A stretch of 64,000 bases of DNA, taken from the NCBI GenBank assembly GCA_933207985.1, contig OW240918.1, positions 16,802,344-16,866,343 on the forward strand. Reading direction: 5' to 3'. The first letter of the stretch is position 1. Every line of letters starts with the position of its first letter. Of this stretch, positions 47,601 to 60,335 are shown piece by piece. The translations under genes and the position numbers were made by a program. A model generated the notes under the pieces. That model had not been told where the DNA came from, ran no database searches, and saw nothing but the letters and a program-made list of their open reading frames with translations. Source of the DNA: Pelobates cultripes (lineage: Eukaryota; Chordata; Amphibia; Anura; Pelobatidae).

Positions 47601-48080
47601 TCAACTTGACTCTGACTCAGTGGTTGTTTTATTTATTTTGCTTTGATCTGGTGCCTGCTTTTTACCAGTAAAATTGAAAAAATCAGCTAAAGTTTTGGCA
47701 AGCATAACCAGCAAATGGGAGGATACACATGAGGAAATCACTGGTATCCCGAACGAATATCTCCATCTGCATAAAGTATGCCTCAAACTGTCTGGTTGAT
47801 CTGGACAACATTTGGAAAAGTTTAAGGTGGGCAGATTTTACAATAGTCGCGCCTCTAGGAAAAAATTTGAAAATTAATATCTAAACAAAAAATTGCATTT
47901 CAGCAAAAGGAACTTATCCCAGTTTTGAAAGATGGCATTGGAAGTCTTGTGGATTAGAGCTGCTTTTGGCCCAAATAGCTTAAAACCATTAAAAAAACAG
48001 CAGAATGGAATATTGGTCTTTCTATTCGTGAAATATAAAAATAAAGACATTGTGTTATGCAGCATAACACCAATCAAAAT
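47601..48080 (-). pseudogene. Possible decayed coding sequence, family unknown
   Basis: Two minus-strand frames (47874-48077 and 47601-47786) look more protein-like than most in this window, for example FFNGFKLFGPKAALIHKTSN and DTSDFLMCILPFAGYACQNF in a second frame. They are joined by a stretch with stops. They could be a processed pseudogene or part of an old transposon. I do not recognise the protein, and a chance origin is quite possible. Confidence 0.2.
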
Positions 48081-50295
48081 ACAAGCGCTTCAGACTGGTA
48101 GAGTGTAGGATAAAACTAGTTAATCATGCCATCTTAGTGGACCAGTTGTTCTAATCATAGAACTCCAGCAGCTGATGAGATAAGGGTTTTGGGTGCAACA
48201 TTTCTATGAACTGTCCATTCAGGGAGTCCATGGCAGGGATTCATCGAATCAGTTCTTTATCTAATAACAGCCTTGATTTAATATTTTATATTCTATGTCA
48301 GCTTTTTCAAATGACTTAATATTTTTAGAGAAACTTTTTAAATGTTAATTGTTTAAAAAAAATATTAAAATATCAAAATTGATATCATATATCAAAATAT
48401 ATCAAAATCACAAATGCATCAAAATATTAAAATAATTTTCAAAAAATATGAAATAATTTGAAAAGTGTGTCCAAACATAATAAATCATTTGAAAAAGTTT
48501 TCAAAAATAGATTGAGGCCAATGTTACTGGTAACACAGAACTGGCCAATTATAACACCCATATGCCAGATTGTACTTTTAAGCCAATCAAACCTAAAGAT
48601 GCCCATCCTGGCTATACATTTGTTATGAACGGGGATTTCAGAGCTGCAGGTTATATTACAGATAAGATATGTATATATCTGTTGCTTCTGTGTCTCAAAG
48701 TACTTAGCCAGTGATGCAAAAGAGTAGCCATGATTGTAAATGTAAATCTATTGTAAATCGTATTACGAACCAAAATAGTGAATTACTATTTTTATACTAA
48801 TATATCATTATAAACTTTCAATCTCATGATGGAACCCAACAACCAATTATTGTTTTTACAGTTACCTATAGTATATTGCAGTAGCTAGCAGGTTATCTTT
48901 TTGTTGTACAATAGTATCAAAAAGGTTAATATCTTTTGAAAGCCTGAGCATCCCACAGGAGGAAATTTACCTGCCAAGAATGATATTTAAACTGATCTAA
49001 CTCAAGTCATATTTAACAGATGAATTGCTGACATATTATTTAGTTCTGCTTTGCGTAACCTTTTCTAATTGTTGAAACTGTGGGCAATAAATTCACGGTT
49101 TAATAGGAAGAACATGAGAATGAGGTTTAGCTCTGGCACCGTTGGTTAGGGACCATAAATACAGCATAGGGTAAATACAGACTTATATTTGTGTTCTAAT
49201 CCGCCAGAGGAGAATGATCACTGGTATAGAGAAAACATCATAATGAATATAAAACTCTGTATAGATAACTATGAAGAATCACTTTTAAAATTAGAACTTA
49301 ATAAAAAAAAAAGCTTTCCTTTCTATGAGCGGTAAAGCCTTCTCCCAGTGCGATTAGCGGTTTCATTTCATTCTCAGCAGTCGGGTAATGATTTTGATTC
49401 CAGATGCTTTGGGAGTGATAACGAGATTGATTAATTTCACTTGAAAGGGCATATGTTCAAAGAGAATCCTATCCGAACACCAAGGAATAGCTGACGTCTT
49501 GCAAGTGAGACTAGAATGACTTACAGCCCAACAAATAGGAATTATGTATCTTTTCTTTAATACCGAGCAATCTCAAATGTGTGTTACTCTGTTGACTAAG
49601 CATTGCAAAGAAGGGGATCACAAGTACCCAGAACTCAATGGGTTAAATCAGAGATCGAAATGTAGCAGGAAATGTAGCAGCAAAGATATAAAGGCCTTGA
49701 AAGTTTGATTATATACCATTACATCATTGAACTGTAGGTTGTATCGATTTAGAGTTGAGTCTAAAATATTTCTTTTAAAAAAATAATACATTTAAAATCT
49801 TATTGTTCAGATAGATTGTTTTGCACCATTACTGATTTCCCAGTCACTTAAAAAGTATATTAATTATTGTATTTGTTTAGCAATGGAGAGTTGAATACTA
49901 GACCCTTTTGCATTTGTTGTGTTGCAAGTGACAAGTGATTCCGTTTTTCTCAAGATTACAATAATTCACTGCCATGTTGATAATATAGTTACTCTCGTAG
50001 AGTTGCAAAGACACAAAATGCTTTTTCATAGAAATACCAATAATAATAAAAATAGAACATAGAAGTCCTAACATACACCTTGAAATAATATTTTAATTGA
50101 TACACTTTTAAAATGATTTAATATTTTCAAACAGAATCTCAATATTTTGATATTATTTATATATATATGTTTTTGTATATTAAATGTATTTGTAAGAATT
50201 TTATATATTTTAAAAGAGTATCCAATAATATTAAATCATATGTAAAGTTTTTTTGCCTGAAAAATGTGTTTTCTTCAACATAGTTTGGGAAATGT
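48081..50295. other. AT-rich non-coding DNA
   Basis: 48340-48510 is a low-complexity ATCAAAATAT/TTTGAAAA stretch. 49310-49480 is repeat-poor with TAAT and GATTAG cores and might be a conserved element. No gene was seen. Confidence 0.4.
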
Positions 50296-50301
50296 GATAT
50301 T

Positions 50302-50405
50302 ATAGTGCTAAGGTGAAGGGGACTGGGACAGAACACCCAGACCAGTTCAGCTCATTAAAGTGGTCTGTGTGTACTGTCCCAGTCCCCTTTACCTTAGCAT
50401 TATAT
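50302..50405. mobile_element. Palindromic MITE
   Basis: GTGCTAAGGTGAAGGGGACT and GGGACAG at the left are mirrored by CTGTCCC and AGTCCCCTTTACCTTAGCAT at the right. The inner block AGACCAGTTCAGCTCATTAA then AGTGGTCTG also pairs. The same family occurs at 19533-19600. No TSD can be fixed because the flanks are AT-rich. Confidence 0.7.
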
Positions 50406-50428
50406 TTTAAAACAAAGCTCTGTGAATA

Positions 50429-50521
50429 TTAGATGTTGCAAAACTACAGCCGCCATGATTATCTATCTATCTGTTGCCATCAAAGAACATCTGGCGTCCA
50501 CAGTTTGAAACCTCTGCTCCA
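50429..50521. repeat. Foldback repeat fragment
   Basis: AGATGTTGCAAAACTACAGC at the left is partly mirrored by GAACATCTGGCGTCCACAG at the right, followed by TTTGAAACCTCTGCTCC. It resembles the frog foldback family of 21868-22025. An ATCT microsatellite run sits in the middle. Confidence 0.45.
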
Positions 50522-53221
50522 GGAGATTGCAAAGAGATTGAGTCATGGAGCAGAACACGTTTTAATTTTCTTTTACATTTTGTAAAATTCAAATTTAAGC
50601 ATCATACAAAATGTATCATACTGTTCACTTTTTTGGCACAAGTGGTTGCCAAGAATATCATTTGGTTATTGATTTATCCTCCTGTATTTATCAACCGTCT
50701 ATTCTTCATCCACAAAGCTTGTTCACAGTTAGAAAAGACAGCTGTTATATTATCTCAGTGCTAGCATTTATTTTAGCAAATTGTTCTTCAAACAATCAAT
50801 TCTTATATCCATATCGGTTGTTGCTATAAAGAAAAAAAACTGTGAAAACAACTCAATGTTCCTAGACTGGATGAAAGCTTCTCAGTAGTTGGCATGACAG
50901 ATAGCGGTTTTTCAGTCTCTACTCTACGCAACAAGAATTAAAAAAAATTGTTTGCTTTGCTCTGGTAATGTATATCTTCTATTTTAAGGTTTCAATCTCC
51001 AAATTATTTTGATTACAGGTGATGCTCCGGTATACAAATATGAACATAGGTCAGTACAAGTTATATTCATGTGTGATGTTGATAATTAGCACTAAGATTT
51101 TTAAAAAAACCAAACCTTACATTTTCCTTTTAGCGGCGAGACAGTGGGAATAAGTCATTTTTTTTTTTTAGAGAGAGGATTCGATCCTCAGAAATGAGAA
51201 ATTTTAGATTCTACAGAGCAGAAAGTTGGATGCTAGTAAAAAGTCACTCTGTATATTTCTCGGTTACAGTGCTTGCCATGAGACATGAACATATTGGTGT
51301 CACAATGGGAAGATTGGAATATGTGTGCATAGGAATAAATCAAAATCAATGAGATGCTGCAAGAACCAACTAATGTGAAGCAAGGAAGGAAACACCTACA
51401 GCTGACTTTAAAAGAACACTCGGAGAATCATAAACGCCATAGTGGTTATGATGCCAGGTGTGCCCTGCCCCCTTCCCCTTTTATAAGGATTTAAGCTGTT
51501 TTAGCACAGTTTGTGCTTTTAAAAATAAATCTGTGAACTTGAAAAATATGAACACACATATAATATGATCACCAATATTAAAAAGCAGTTGCAACACCCG
51601 TGTGGCTATTTCTCATACCCCATACCTGAAATATTATACACCAAATACAAACAGATTGCAGTGAACACATTACAAACCATAGTAGAGTGCTTGTGTTCAT
51701 TATATCATATGCACTCATTCTTACATATGGGAAGTATTAGTTGTTGATAAGACCCAAAGAAAAATAACAAAAGAAAATATAAAATTATGTACTAAAGATT
51801 AAGAATACTTGGATTCCAATGGGAATTGTAAACTATTACACTCACATTTATAAGAGCCGATGGAATTTTGATGTTTTTCTCGAAAATTGGTATAATCTAA
51901 AATCACAAAATATTACTTCTGTGTTTTAAGCCTTTTACCCAAGTCTATGTAACAGAATTGTATATTATTTAAAGTGCTCATTTTAGTCTCTAAAAGATTA
52001 CTTTAAGCCGGTTTTCAAAATGTAGGTTAAATAATATTTGTAAACAGACCCCTGTACTATTCCAGTAATATACCCCAGACACTCAACTGTCATTTGTACT
52101 GCCTGCCATTGCAAGGGAGGTTATACACTTTTGACTTTAAGGAGGCCACAGATTTAGTAAAACCCCCAATAAATTAAAGTGTCTGGGTATGTCTGTCTTG
52201 TATGCCTTCCTGAATGAGTGGGTGTCTGTGTGTGCATGTATGTGTGAGTTGTCTAAGTAGGTGTGTTTGTGAGTAGTTGGTTATATATGTGTGTGGACGA
52301 TCATACATGCACATATATCTGATTGGTGAGCTAGTTATGTGTGAGATGTTTGCCACAGCTATGGGGGTGGGGGCAGTATTTTGTTCTTAAGCTCAGGCAG
52401 AAGAAAATATCATTGACTAGCCCTTCTTGCTATGTCACTGACCTGCACTGCAGTAGCCAATCACCAGTCACACACACATTAGAACATTTGACGGACATTA
52501 GAAAACCCCAGTATAGCTGGTGGGTGGAATGTTAACCATTAACAAACATTATTCCATTCTACTTTCAGTTAACTGCTGAAGATACTCCTGGAGTTTGCTG
52601 ATTAGCACTTTTAATGCCAATTCAACAGAAAGACTGAATGTTCCAAACCTAAGCCACACATATTGACTGATATAAGCAGAATTTGGACAGTTGATTTATG
52701 TCAAATAATGTTAATGATGACTTGTTAGAAATTGCAAAATCAGCAACTATAGAAAATAAACATTTCACAAAGTGTGCTTGCAATGTACCATCCCCGGCCC
52801 CTCTATACCATCGTAAGTCAGATAAGAGATGTAGCTGGTATATTAGAACTTCTTTGTGATGGATTGGTTCTGGCCTTAATCCCAGACCTATAAACCACAT
52901 AAAGTACTTCTAATAAAGTGATTCTAACCAGGAACGTAAAAAACCCAATTTAATTAGAAGTAAGATCCAAATTTCAGAGCAGAGAGATCACATCAATCTT
53001 TACACTTTATCAGAAACGTAGGGATTTCACTTGGGGATTTTCACATAGAATTTTACCTAATACAATGCTCATTGTTTGGAATATAACATTTACCAGATGA
53101 TAACATCTAGTATTTTTTATTTTTTTTTAACTATTCAGTTTATGATCAGATTAATGAGGACAGGATATTTTTCTGATGCATTTTAAACCTCCAGAGCACA
53201 TGCAGAGTTATTGGTATATGT
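50522..53221. other. AT-rich non-coding DNA
   Basis: No supported gene was found. 51412-51500 (AAGAACACTCGGAGAATCAT) looks like the end of an ACACT-type frog repeat. 52175-52320 is a degenerate GTGTGTGT/GTAGTTGG-rich stretch. Short frames at 50474-50829 and 52649-52900 have no motifs. Confidence 0.4.
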
Positions 53222-53700
53222 ATCACTGTTGGCTGACTCCAATCACCATAAACATTGTCTCAATACTGTAATGTGTTATGGCGGCTGGGGTCACTGGGTA
53301 CAATATTGCCTCCAAGGTTTAAACTGTGTCTAAACGGTTTTACACTGAAGTTGCTCCACCTCTCTGTATCCTTCGGCCACCCACTGTATAGTCCAGGAAA
53401 GGTTGCCTTGGCAGTAGGCGATAGTCTGAGAGCACAAACTGAGGTTCTCAGAGTATCACTGACAGTCCATTGTGACCAATAGTACATACAAGACAAATGT
53501 CCCTGGCTCTGTGGTGGCCGAAGGAGGACTGAGGAAGGCATTGCTGATGAGCACCGGAGAACCAACTTAGGGGGTTAAACCATCCTAAATTTTTAACCCC
53601 TGAAGGTAAGATGATGCCGCCCAGGTACTCCTACAACCATAACAATTTCATAGAGATTAAGTTGTTATGGGGTAGAAATATTCTTTTAAGGAGATTTCAT
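53222..53700. repeat. Probable anuran interspersed repeat
   Basis: A GC-richer block begins TGTTATGGCGGCTGGGGTCA and ends near AACAATTTCATAGAGATTAA and GTTGTTATGG, which I associate with a frog repeat ending in a gttatgg-type inverted motif. The 75- and 101-codon frames within are incidental. Boundaries are approximate. Confidence 0.45.
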
Positions 53701-53719
53701 ATTTCTTTATTTTGTGATA

Positions 53720-53748
53720 AATCTATCTATCTATCTATCTATTTGTCT
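53720..53748. repeat. (ATCT)n microsatellite
   Basis: Six to seven ATCT units. Confidence 0.9.
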
Positions 53749-56700
53749 ATAAGTGTATAATGCATACTTCCCAACATTTTTTATATGGACAAACAGTGAC
53801 ATTTTTGTTTAGTGTGTTCAGCTGGAGGAAGGACCAGGAGGCTGAATTATCCCAGAATAGATGCCACCATAACCTTCTGAGTGCTAGACAATTATGATAT
53901 TAAAAGCAATTTAGAGTGAAAATAATTATTGCACTTAGAGAAATTAAATACATTAAACACTTTGTTTAAAGTCTCATGCTAGGAATTGTACTGTTGTGGA
54001 GTTTTGATACACTTATCTACATGAAGCATGGCAGGCTACTAGAAAACAGGGACACGGGAGGAAAAACAGAAATGGAGATTTACCATTTGTTATTTTTTCA
54101 GATTTTGATATCCCCTTTTCCTCTCTTGACCACCTTTGGCCATTATAATAGTGATTTTGACACAAAGGTCATGTTTCCATTTTACGTTCTCATAATGATG
54201 GTGCAATATGTTAGCCAGATGTGGTACAGAACCCAGAGATACCCATGTTGATGACACCATAACCACAGATTTGTCACTCTTTGTAGACACCACCAATGGC
54301 TAGATCTAGATCATTTATAAATACCTGGTTCTCTTAACATTAGAGTTAAAATTCACTTTTCATTGTTTTGCATTTGAATGTGTTTATAGGTGAGTTATCT
54401 TGACCTTGGCTATGTTGAGATTTTCTCGTATACAACCCTTGGTTTGCTTCTAACTAATTTTTTGTTTGCTGCCAAACCTGATATCTTGACTTGGTTATCG
54501 TTTATCCTACATCCCACTTTTTACTATTCAACATTTATTCCACCTCCTGAGCTTTACTAGTTTCACTCTTGTAGTTGATTCTTTTCTGTCTGATGCTCTG
54601 TTGGTGGTATACAGGTTATTTTTAAAGCTCACTATTACATCTTTGTTTTGGTTTCTCCTTTTGGTACTTGCACTCAACGGGTCCCCTACTTGAATTTACA
54701 TGATAAAATGGTGCAGCTAGAGTTCTAAAGGTTAACCATCGTTGGATTATTATAAGGTGATTAGGACCAGTACCCTCTATTAAATATGTGACACAATCTA
54801 TAGGATACATTAATTTAACAGATATTTCAAGGAAATGTCAAATACTGCTTTTCAGTTTTCATGCACTCTTAAGGTCACTGTAATTTCCATCATTATTTCT
54901 TTTTAGTCTCTTTAAGGATTTTTTAACAATTCTTTCTCAGCAGTACATAGCATAAAAGGCAAAAAAATAATGTTTTACTGTTGAATATTCCTATCTCTGA
55001 AGTCTTGTAATGGCTTTTTTGAACCTAAATAGACCCGAAGGAAAAGGAATGGTTCTGTCAGGATCTTTTTCATGTAGGGTAAGATTCCACTTCTAAGTGC
55101 TATTTTAAATATGTTGAATCTAGAGGCACTCACATCTCAATTTGAAGCTTCCTTCTGTCATACGATAAAGTAATTTTATATTCACTAAAGATGTTCAGCC
55201 TTTTCTGTGCAATTTCAGTCCACCAGTGACTGCTTTTCTGTATAATGACAGATTAGGGAGGGCGCGAGTCATGATCCTCTTTGGACTTATTTCAAGATAC
55301 TATATTTACCAAGATACAAAATGTAGTTATAAGTGGGATAAGTATCTGGTCTTATTTTATTTTTCTTGCATATACAATAAAGTGCAAAAGTAGAATTTCA
55401 AAACGTGCCTTCTCTCCTGCCTCTCTAAAATTACGCTTTTTTTATCACAGCGGATTGAGCTGTCAATCTTTGTTACATAGTTTATTATTGTAAATCTGAT
55501 GTGACGTGTCTTAAAAAACATAGATGAAATGTATCCCAGTATACCAAGACATTTCCAAATATACCCCATATTGTGCAATCAGTGTATGATCAAATAGGAC
55601 AACTAGGAGACCCTTTAAGCATTGTTTTTATGTATAAGTCAGCTTTTCGTTATGTTACAGTACTTGTAGCTTGTAGATGATGTATGCTGAAAAGATCTAC
55701 AATACTAAAAAGCTTAAAGAGATACTGAAACTCTTTCAGGTTTGAAATCTGAGGAGCCTAGCTTAAAATAGTGTTTTTCCCCCTTCTTGAAAAAAACAAT
55801 CTGCCCTAAAAAATTCCTGTCTCCTGGGGACCCTGATTGAAATCTAGCTGACTCTTGCTGGTTCTAAAAAAAAAATACTTTGAAATTGTATCTTTCATTT
55901 TTTATCTTCCACTGTGGGTGGTCATTTATCTGCTACAAACTCTGTGGTTGTCTTCTTAGGTAGGAGATACTTTGTTTTCAATCTACCCTTTTAATGTATT
56001 CTCAGTACTCTGCAGCAGACATTAGTAGATGTAGGCTCTCTGAGAACATGCTCACTTGAACATGTATTATTTTTGTGTTAATACCTACTTCTGCAATTAA
56101 ATTATTTTCATTTTTTTATGTTTCAAAAATGACCTTACCTGTGTTGTTCGGTGAACGTTAACCAGAAATTTTGCATCATTGACTACATTTAGAAGCATTA
56201 ACCATTGCAAAGAGCTGGCCTTGATAAACTAGAAATTAAAAACAAGTAGAACCAATGTTCCAGCATTCTTCATTAGGTGAACACTGCCACAGTAGATATT
56301 GCCTAGTTTGGATTGATTCCCTGATTCATGTGGTCCGTCCTTACCAAGATGGCTTCCAGGATTGTATGTCAGCTCAGCAAACATGCGCATAAATGCTTTT
56401 ACATCCACTATTAGCTGTGAATTCAGCAAGTGTTACCAGTGATACACATAATATCACTGAGAACCCCCTCTAACATGGGTCCCCTCCCTCTGCATTCTCA
56501 AACCTCCCTATGCCTGTCTCTCTCTCAACCTATTTGTCTTTCTGCCTGAAGTACCTTCTGCTTAGCACTCAAAAAAAATATTGATAAAAATGCTTGCCCT
56601 GGCACACATTGAAATTAAACACGAGAGCCTCAAGCCAAATGAAATTTCTTTAAGGGAACAATTGAAGAGGATGAAAAATCAATTCGACTTTCATTAAGGA

Positions 56701-58282
56701 GGAAAGAAACTTTGCACTTACGCAATTGGCTTTTCTCTAATTCTAAAAGAATCGATTTTGCTGTTTAAAATTGTAAACACATTTCATGCAACAAAACAAG
56801 TCGTCTTCAAAGTGTCTACCTTTGTTGTTTTGCAGTGTAGGATACACCGATTCTGTTAATTAACATTCTTTATGTTAAATATTTTATCTATCTTACTGTG
56901 CACATATATCAGAAGATTGAATGAGTATGACAAAAGTGAGAGTATTTTTCCCCACAGTATTTGTTTTCTAATTAAACTCTAACCAGAGATATAGAGGGAT
57001 TTGAGTTAGGCTATTGTGAATGCTCATTTTTTTCCTGTTTGATAGCCTGGATTTTTTGGTACGTGTCTCTAAACGAGATTTGTCCTTGTGGGTCTGAGAG
57101 CTTTCATATTCTCTCTTGATATTTTGTTTTTAATCAACAGAGTAACAACGTGTACACAATTACACAGCTTAAAGCAAAAGGCATCCTCAATCTATTTTCT
57201 TTCACATTGAATGTTTACATACATTTTAGTGATGCATTATCCAACTTGTATTCCTGGACATACAATACATATACATTTTGATGGTGTTGGAACATACTCC
57301 GAGGGGATCACCAGATCTCTGCCATGGACTTATTATAGTACAGTTTTATGCCATGCCCCAATACTTGGAGACACTCTTAAGAGACCATACAAAGGAGTCA
57401 ATTAAGAAAAATGTGCACAGTTTATTAAACAGAACAATGGTTTTATAACAAACAATAAAGGGGAGTCTAGGGGCAGTATAACTAATTACCCATCAAATAC
57501 TGACAAGTATCAACTAACAGCATGAATAAACAGTTTAAACGGAGTGGTGAAGGCTTAAAACAAGTTATAGCTCTAACATTTATCTAAGGAATGTAATAGG
57601 TGGGGTCTTCTTAGAATAAGAGGGTGTAGGGTAAGGGTCTTCTTGGAAGAGGGAGGAGCAAAGATGGCCACGTGGCCAAACTCCAATGTGCCGTCCTTGC
57701 ATGGTCATGTGCAAGGCTGTTAGTCTTACGATTCAGCTGAACAGAAATTAATCCTTTCAGATGGGCAACACATGAAAAGTATTTCCCTGTATTACGTAGC
57801 ATTCAGAGGCCGCTGTATAAAATCAAGTAATTGGCCAATGGCATTCTGCAGCATTTACACCATAAATGCTGCATGACAGAAAATGTCATGTATTGCCATT
57901 AACTAAATGAAATTAAACATTATGGAGAACAGGACAGAATCCTAGAAATATTTTATAAACACTGAAAAGTGTGGTACGATTGTGAAGGTGACTGCGTCTT
58001 ATGTCCAAGGAAACAAGGGACCTCATTGACCTAGTAGCGATCTATTCCTTTAGTGCTCAGATCTGTTTACTTGCACCCATTGCCATTTACACTGCTGCAG
58101 ACTAATGGAGCATGGATAAGAGTTCATATGTCTCATGAACTATTACAGCAACTCCACAAAATAGCAGAGAATTGAAATCTGTGTTGCAGAGACACTTCAA
58201 GTCCTTCTGTGTTTCAGCAATTAAATCTTCTTGGAATTCTTCACTCTCTGATGGTTTTCACAAGGGTAGGCCAGGTGGAAAG
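53749..58282. other. AT-rich non-coding DNA, no supported gene
   Basis: About 4.5 kb without a recognisable gene. 54390-54600 has a vague LTR-like CTTGACTTGG texture. 55715-55760 (AAAGAGATACTGAAACTC) resembles a frog MITE end. 56600-56860 is repeat-poor and TAAT/ATTGAT-rich and might be a conserved element. Frames of 62-91 codons carry no known motif. Confidence 0.4.
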
Positions 58283-58594
58283 ATGATTTGATAAATAAAG
58301 GAAAAGAGACAGCGCCAGACAACCAGTAAGGCAGCAACCCAACAAGGGAATCCCCCCAAAACCCTAAAATACAGGATAAAAGCAAAATATAAAAGGAGGG
58401 CTGCGCCAGAATAAACAGTGTCCAGTATCAATAGTTATTGAAGATAAAAAGTCCGACCTAAAAAGGTATCCTCTCTGTCGTCTTTAGGTACAGGAACGCG
58501 ATCTTCAGGTAATATATAAAAGATAAAAGGAGAGAACAAACGATGGTGCAGAATGTACGGTTCAAATGAAGTAAAAATTAATTAATGATAACGA

Positions 58595-58660
58595 ACTCAC
58601 AATTTCCAGAGCTTCTGTCCAGCTCTAGGGTAAAGCGCACACAGCGGTATAATCCCCGCT
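58595..58660 (-). other. PLE module B: H1 + H2 hairpins plus GTGAGT
   Basis: On the minus strand H1 is AGCGG/CCGCT with loop GGATTATA (58643-58660). A TGCGCT follows. H2 is AGAGCT/AGCTCT with a 7-nt loop (58608-58626). After 7 nt comes GTGAGT (58595-58600). Confidence 0.65.
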
Positions 58661-58772
58661 TATGGGATTTATGATGGGTTCGTCAGGGTATCCAAAACTC
58701 AAAGGAAACAGAAACAGCAAAATAGTGCTCTCTGTATAACTGTATATTATAAAAGAGAATAAAAAAAAACGT

Positions 58773-58835
58773 ACTTACAAGTACAGAGCAGACCAACTGC
58801 TCTTTGATGTCAGCGCTGGTGGAATAATCCCCACC
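58773..58835 (-). other. PLE module A: H1 + H2 hairpins plus GTAAGT
   Basis: On the minus strand H1 is GGTGG/CCACC with loop GGATTATT (58818-58835). AGCGCT follows. H2 is AGAGCAG/CTGCTCT with a 5-nt loop (58785-58803). After 6 nt comes GTAAGT (58773-58778), then a T-rich tract and ATACAG. Confidence 0.65.
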
Positions 58836-59010
58836 TATGGATTTCTTTGGTTGTCAGGAACTTGTAGAGATAGTATTAAAATCGGAATAGAGTGTATATA
58901 AAATATAACAATGAACTAAAACGATAAATAGCCAGGGTACATGTATAAATAAAAGTAGTTGGGACTATCAGTTAACCAAAAACTTTAATATTTATTATAC
59001 AAAATTAAAT

Positions 59011-59051
59011 TTCCATAACGCGTTTCGTCTAACAGACTTTATCAAATGGAA
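59011..59051 (-). ncRNA. Hammerhead ribozyme, type I, with U3-A8 core pair
   Basis: On the minus strand: TTCCAT (stem I), TTGATAA, one extra A, GTC-TGTTA-GAC (stem II), GAA, palindromic ACGCGT, T, ATGGAA (stem I). Stem I is a perfect 6 bp. The core is UUGAUAA instead of CUGAUGA. The changed positions, C3 and G8, pair with each other in the folded hammerhead, so U3-A8 keeps the pair. The extra A before stem II and the ACGCGU palindrome are shared with the 41-kb copy. Confidence 0.65.
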
Positions 59052-59193
59052 TATAATACAAAACCTGGCAGATAGTGTTTATATAGACATAGTTCAATTT
59101 AAAATTGGCGCCAAAAAATTTCGGCCAATCAGAATAAAGATACTTTTTTACATCTCAAATTAACAGTATTAAATTATTCTCAGATAGTAAATA

Positions 59194-60208
59194 GGTTAAT
59201 GAGGCATATTCAGTGGTTTTTTATTAAAAACGAAGATGAGAAGGATTATAAAATTAAAAACACAATTGGTCATGTGATAATCATCACTTCCGGTTTTCGG
59301 CAGTATAGCCGCACGGCCTTATGGGTATTGTAGTTCCCCATAAGGCCATCTAAAAACGGAAGCTAGTAAAAGAGAACAAAAAAAACAAAAAAAAAAAACA
59401 AAGGATAGGGTTACTTGTGGGGAGACAAGTCCCATGGTGTTAAAATTACATAAAAACGAGCAGGGGAAAGTTGTAAAATATGCGGCACTTCCGAAAACCG
59501 GAAGTGGAACCGCAATGACTTGTGGGGCATGTAGTTGTGAATGCAGCAACCTATATAGGAAAAAAAAAAAAAAAAAAAAAAAAAATAATGAAAAGGAAAA
59601 GAAATAAGGGAAACTATTTGGCTAAAATCTTTTTTGCTAAAATCTTGTAATAGCTGATTTCCTACTAAAAAGCCACTGGTTAATGAGGCATATTCAGTGT
59701 TTTTTATTAAAAACGAGGATGAGAAGGATTATAAAAATAAAGACACAATTGGTCATGTGATAATCATCACTTCCGGTTTTCGGCAGTATAGCCGCACAGC
59801 CTTATGGGTATTGTAGTTCCCCATAAGGTGATCTAAAAATGGAAGCTAGAAAAAAAAAAAAATTATAGATAGGGTTACTTGTGGGGAGACAAGTCCCATG
59901 ATGTTAAAATTACATAAAAACGAGCAGGGGAAAGTTGTAAAATATGCGGCACTTCCAGGAACCGGAAGTGTAACCGCAATGACTTGTGGGACATATAGTT
60001 GTGAGTGCAGCAACCTATATAGGAAAAAAAAAAAAAACACAATAAAAAGGAAAATAAACAGGGGAAACTATTTAGCTAAAATCTTGTAATAGCTGATAAA
60101 AAACAGCTAAAAGGTGTATGAGAAAAAATAAATAAATAAATAATAATATGAAAAAGTGAAATATAAAATATAAAAATACTGGTCTTGGTTCTTACTAAAA
60201 AGCCACTA
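59194..60208. repeat. 484-bp tandem duplication in the PLE 3' region
   Basis: GGTTAATGAGGCATATTCAG starts both copies, at 59194 and 59678. Both end at TACTAAAAAGCCACT (59663-59677, 60194-60208). Each copy contains a CACTTCCG/CGGAAGTG-type inverted pair, the TTATGGGTATTGTAGTTCCC block, GGGGAGACAAGTCCCATG, and an A-run after ACCTATATAGG. Copy 2 has about 50 extra bases near its right end. Overlapping frames on either strand are incidental. Confidence 0.85.
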
Positions 60209-60335
60209 TAATAGCCTTAAAGTTAGATGCATAAGAACATATGATAATTAGGTAAAATACAATATAAAAAAGATAAAAATACAATATTAAAAAGTCAAAA
60301 TTACACGAAAATAGTAAATTACAATACTGGTGTCT

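Noticed and set aside
51170..51200. GATTCGATCC resembling a tRNA T-loop
   Set aside because: No A-box, acceptor stem or anticodon arm could be found upstream at the right distance.
59319..60089. Repeated short proteins (SAAYFTTFPCSFLCNFN-type)
   Set aside because: They are produced by the 484-bp tandem duplication in the PLE 3' region and run into A-tracts. No coding signature.
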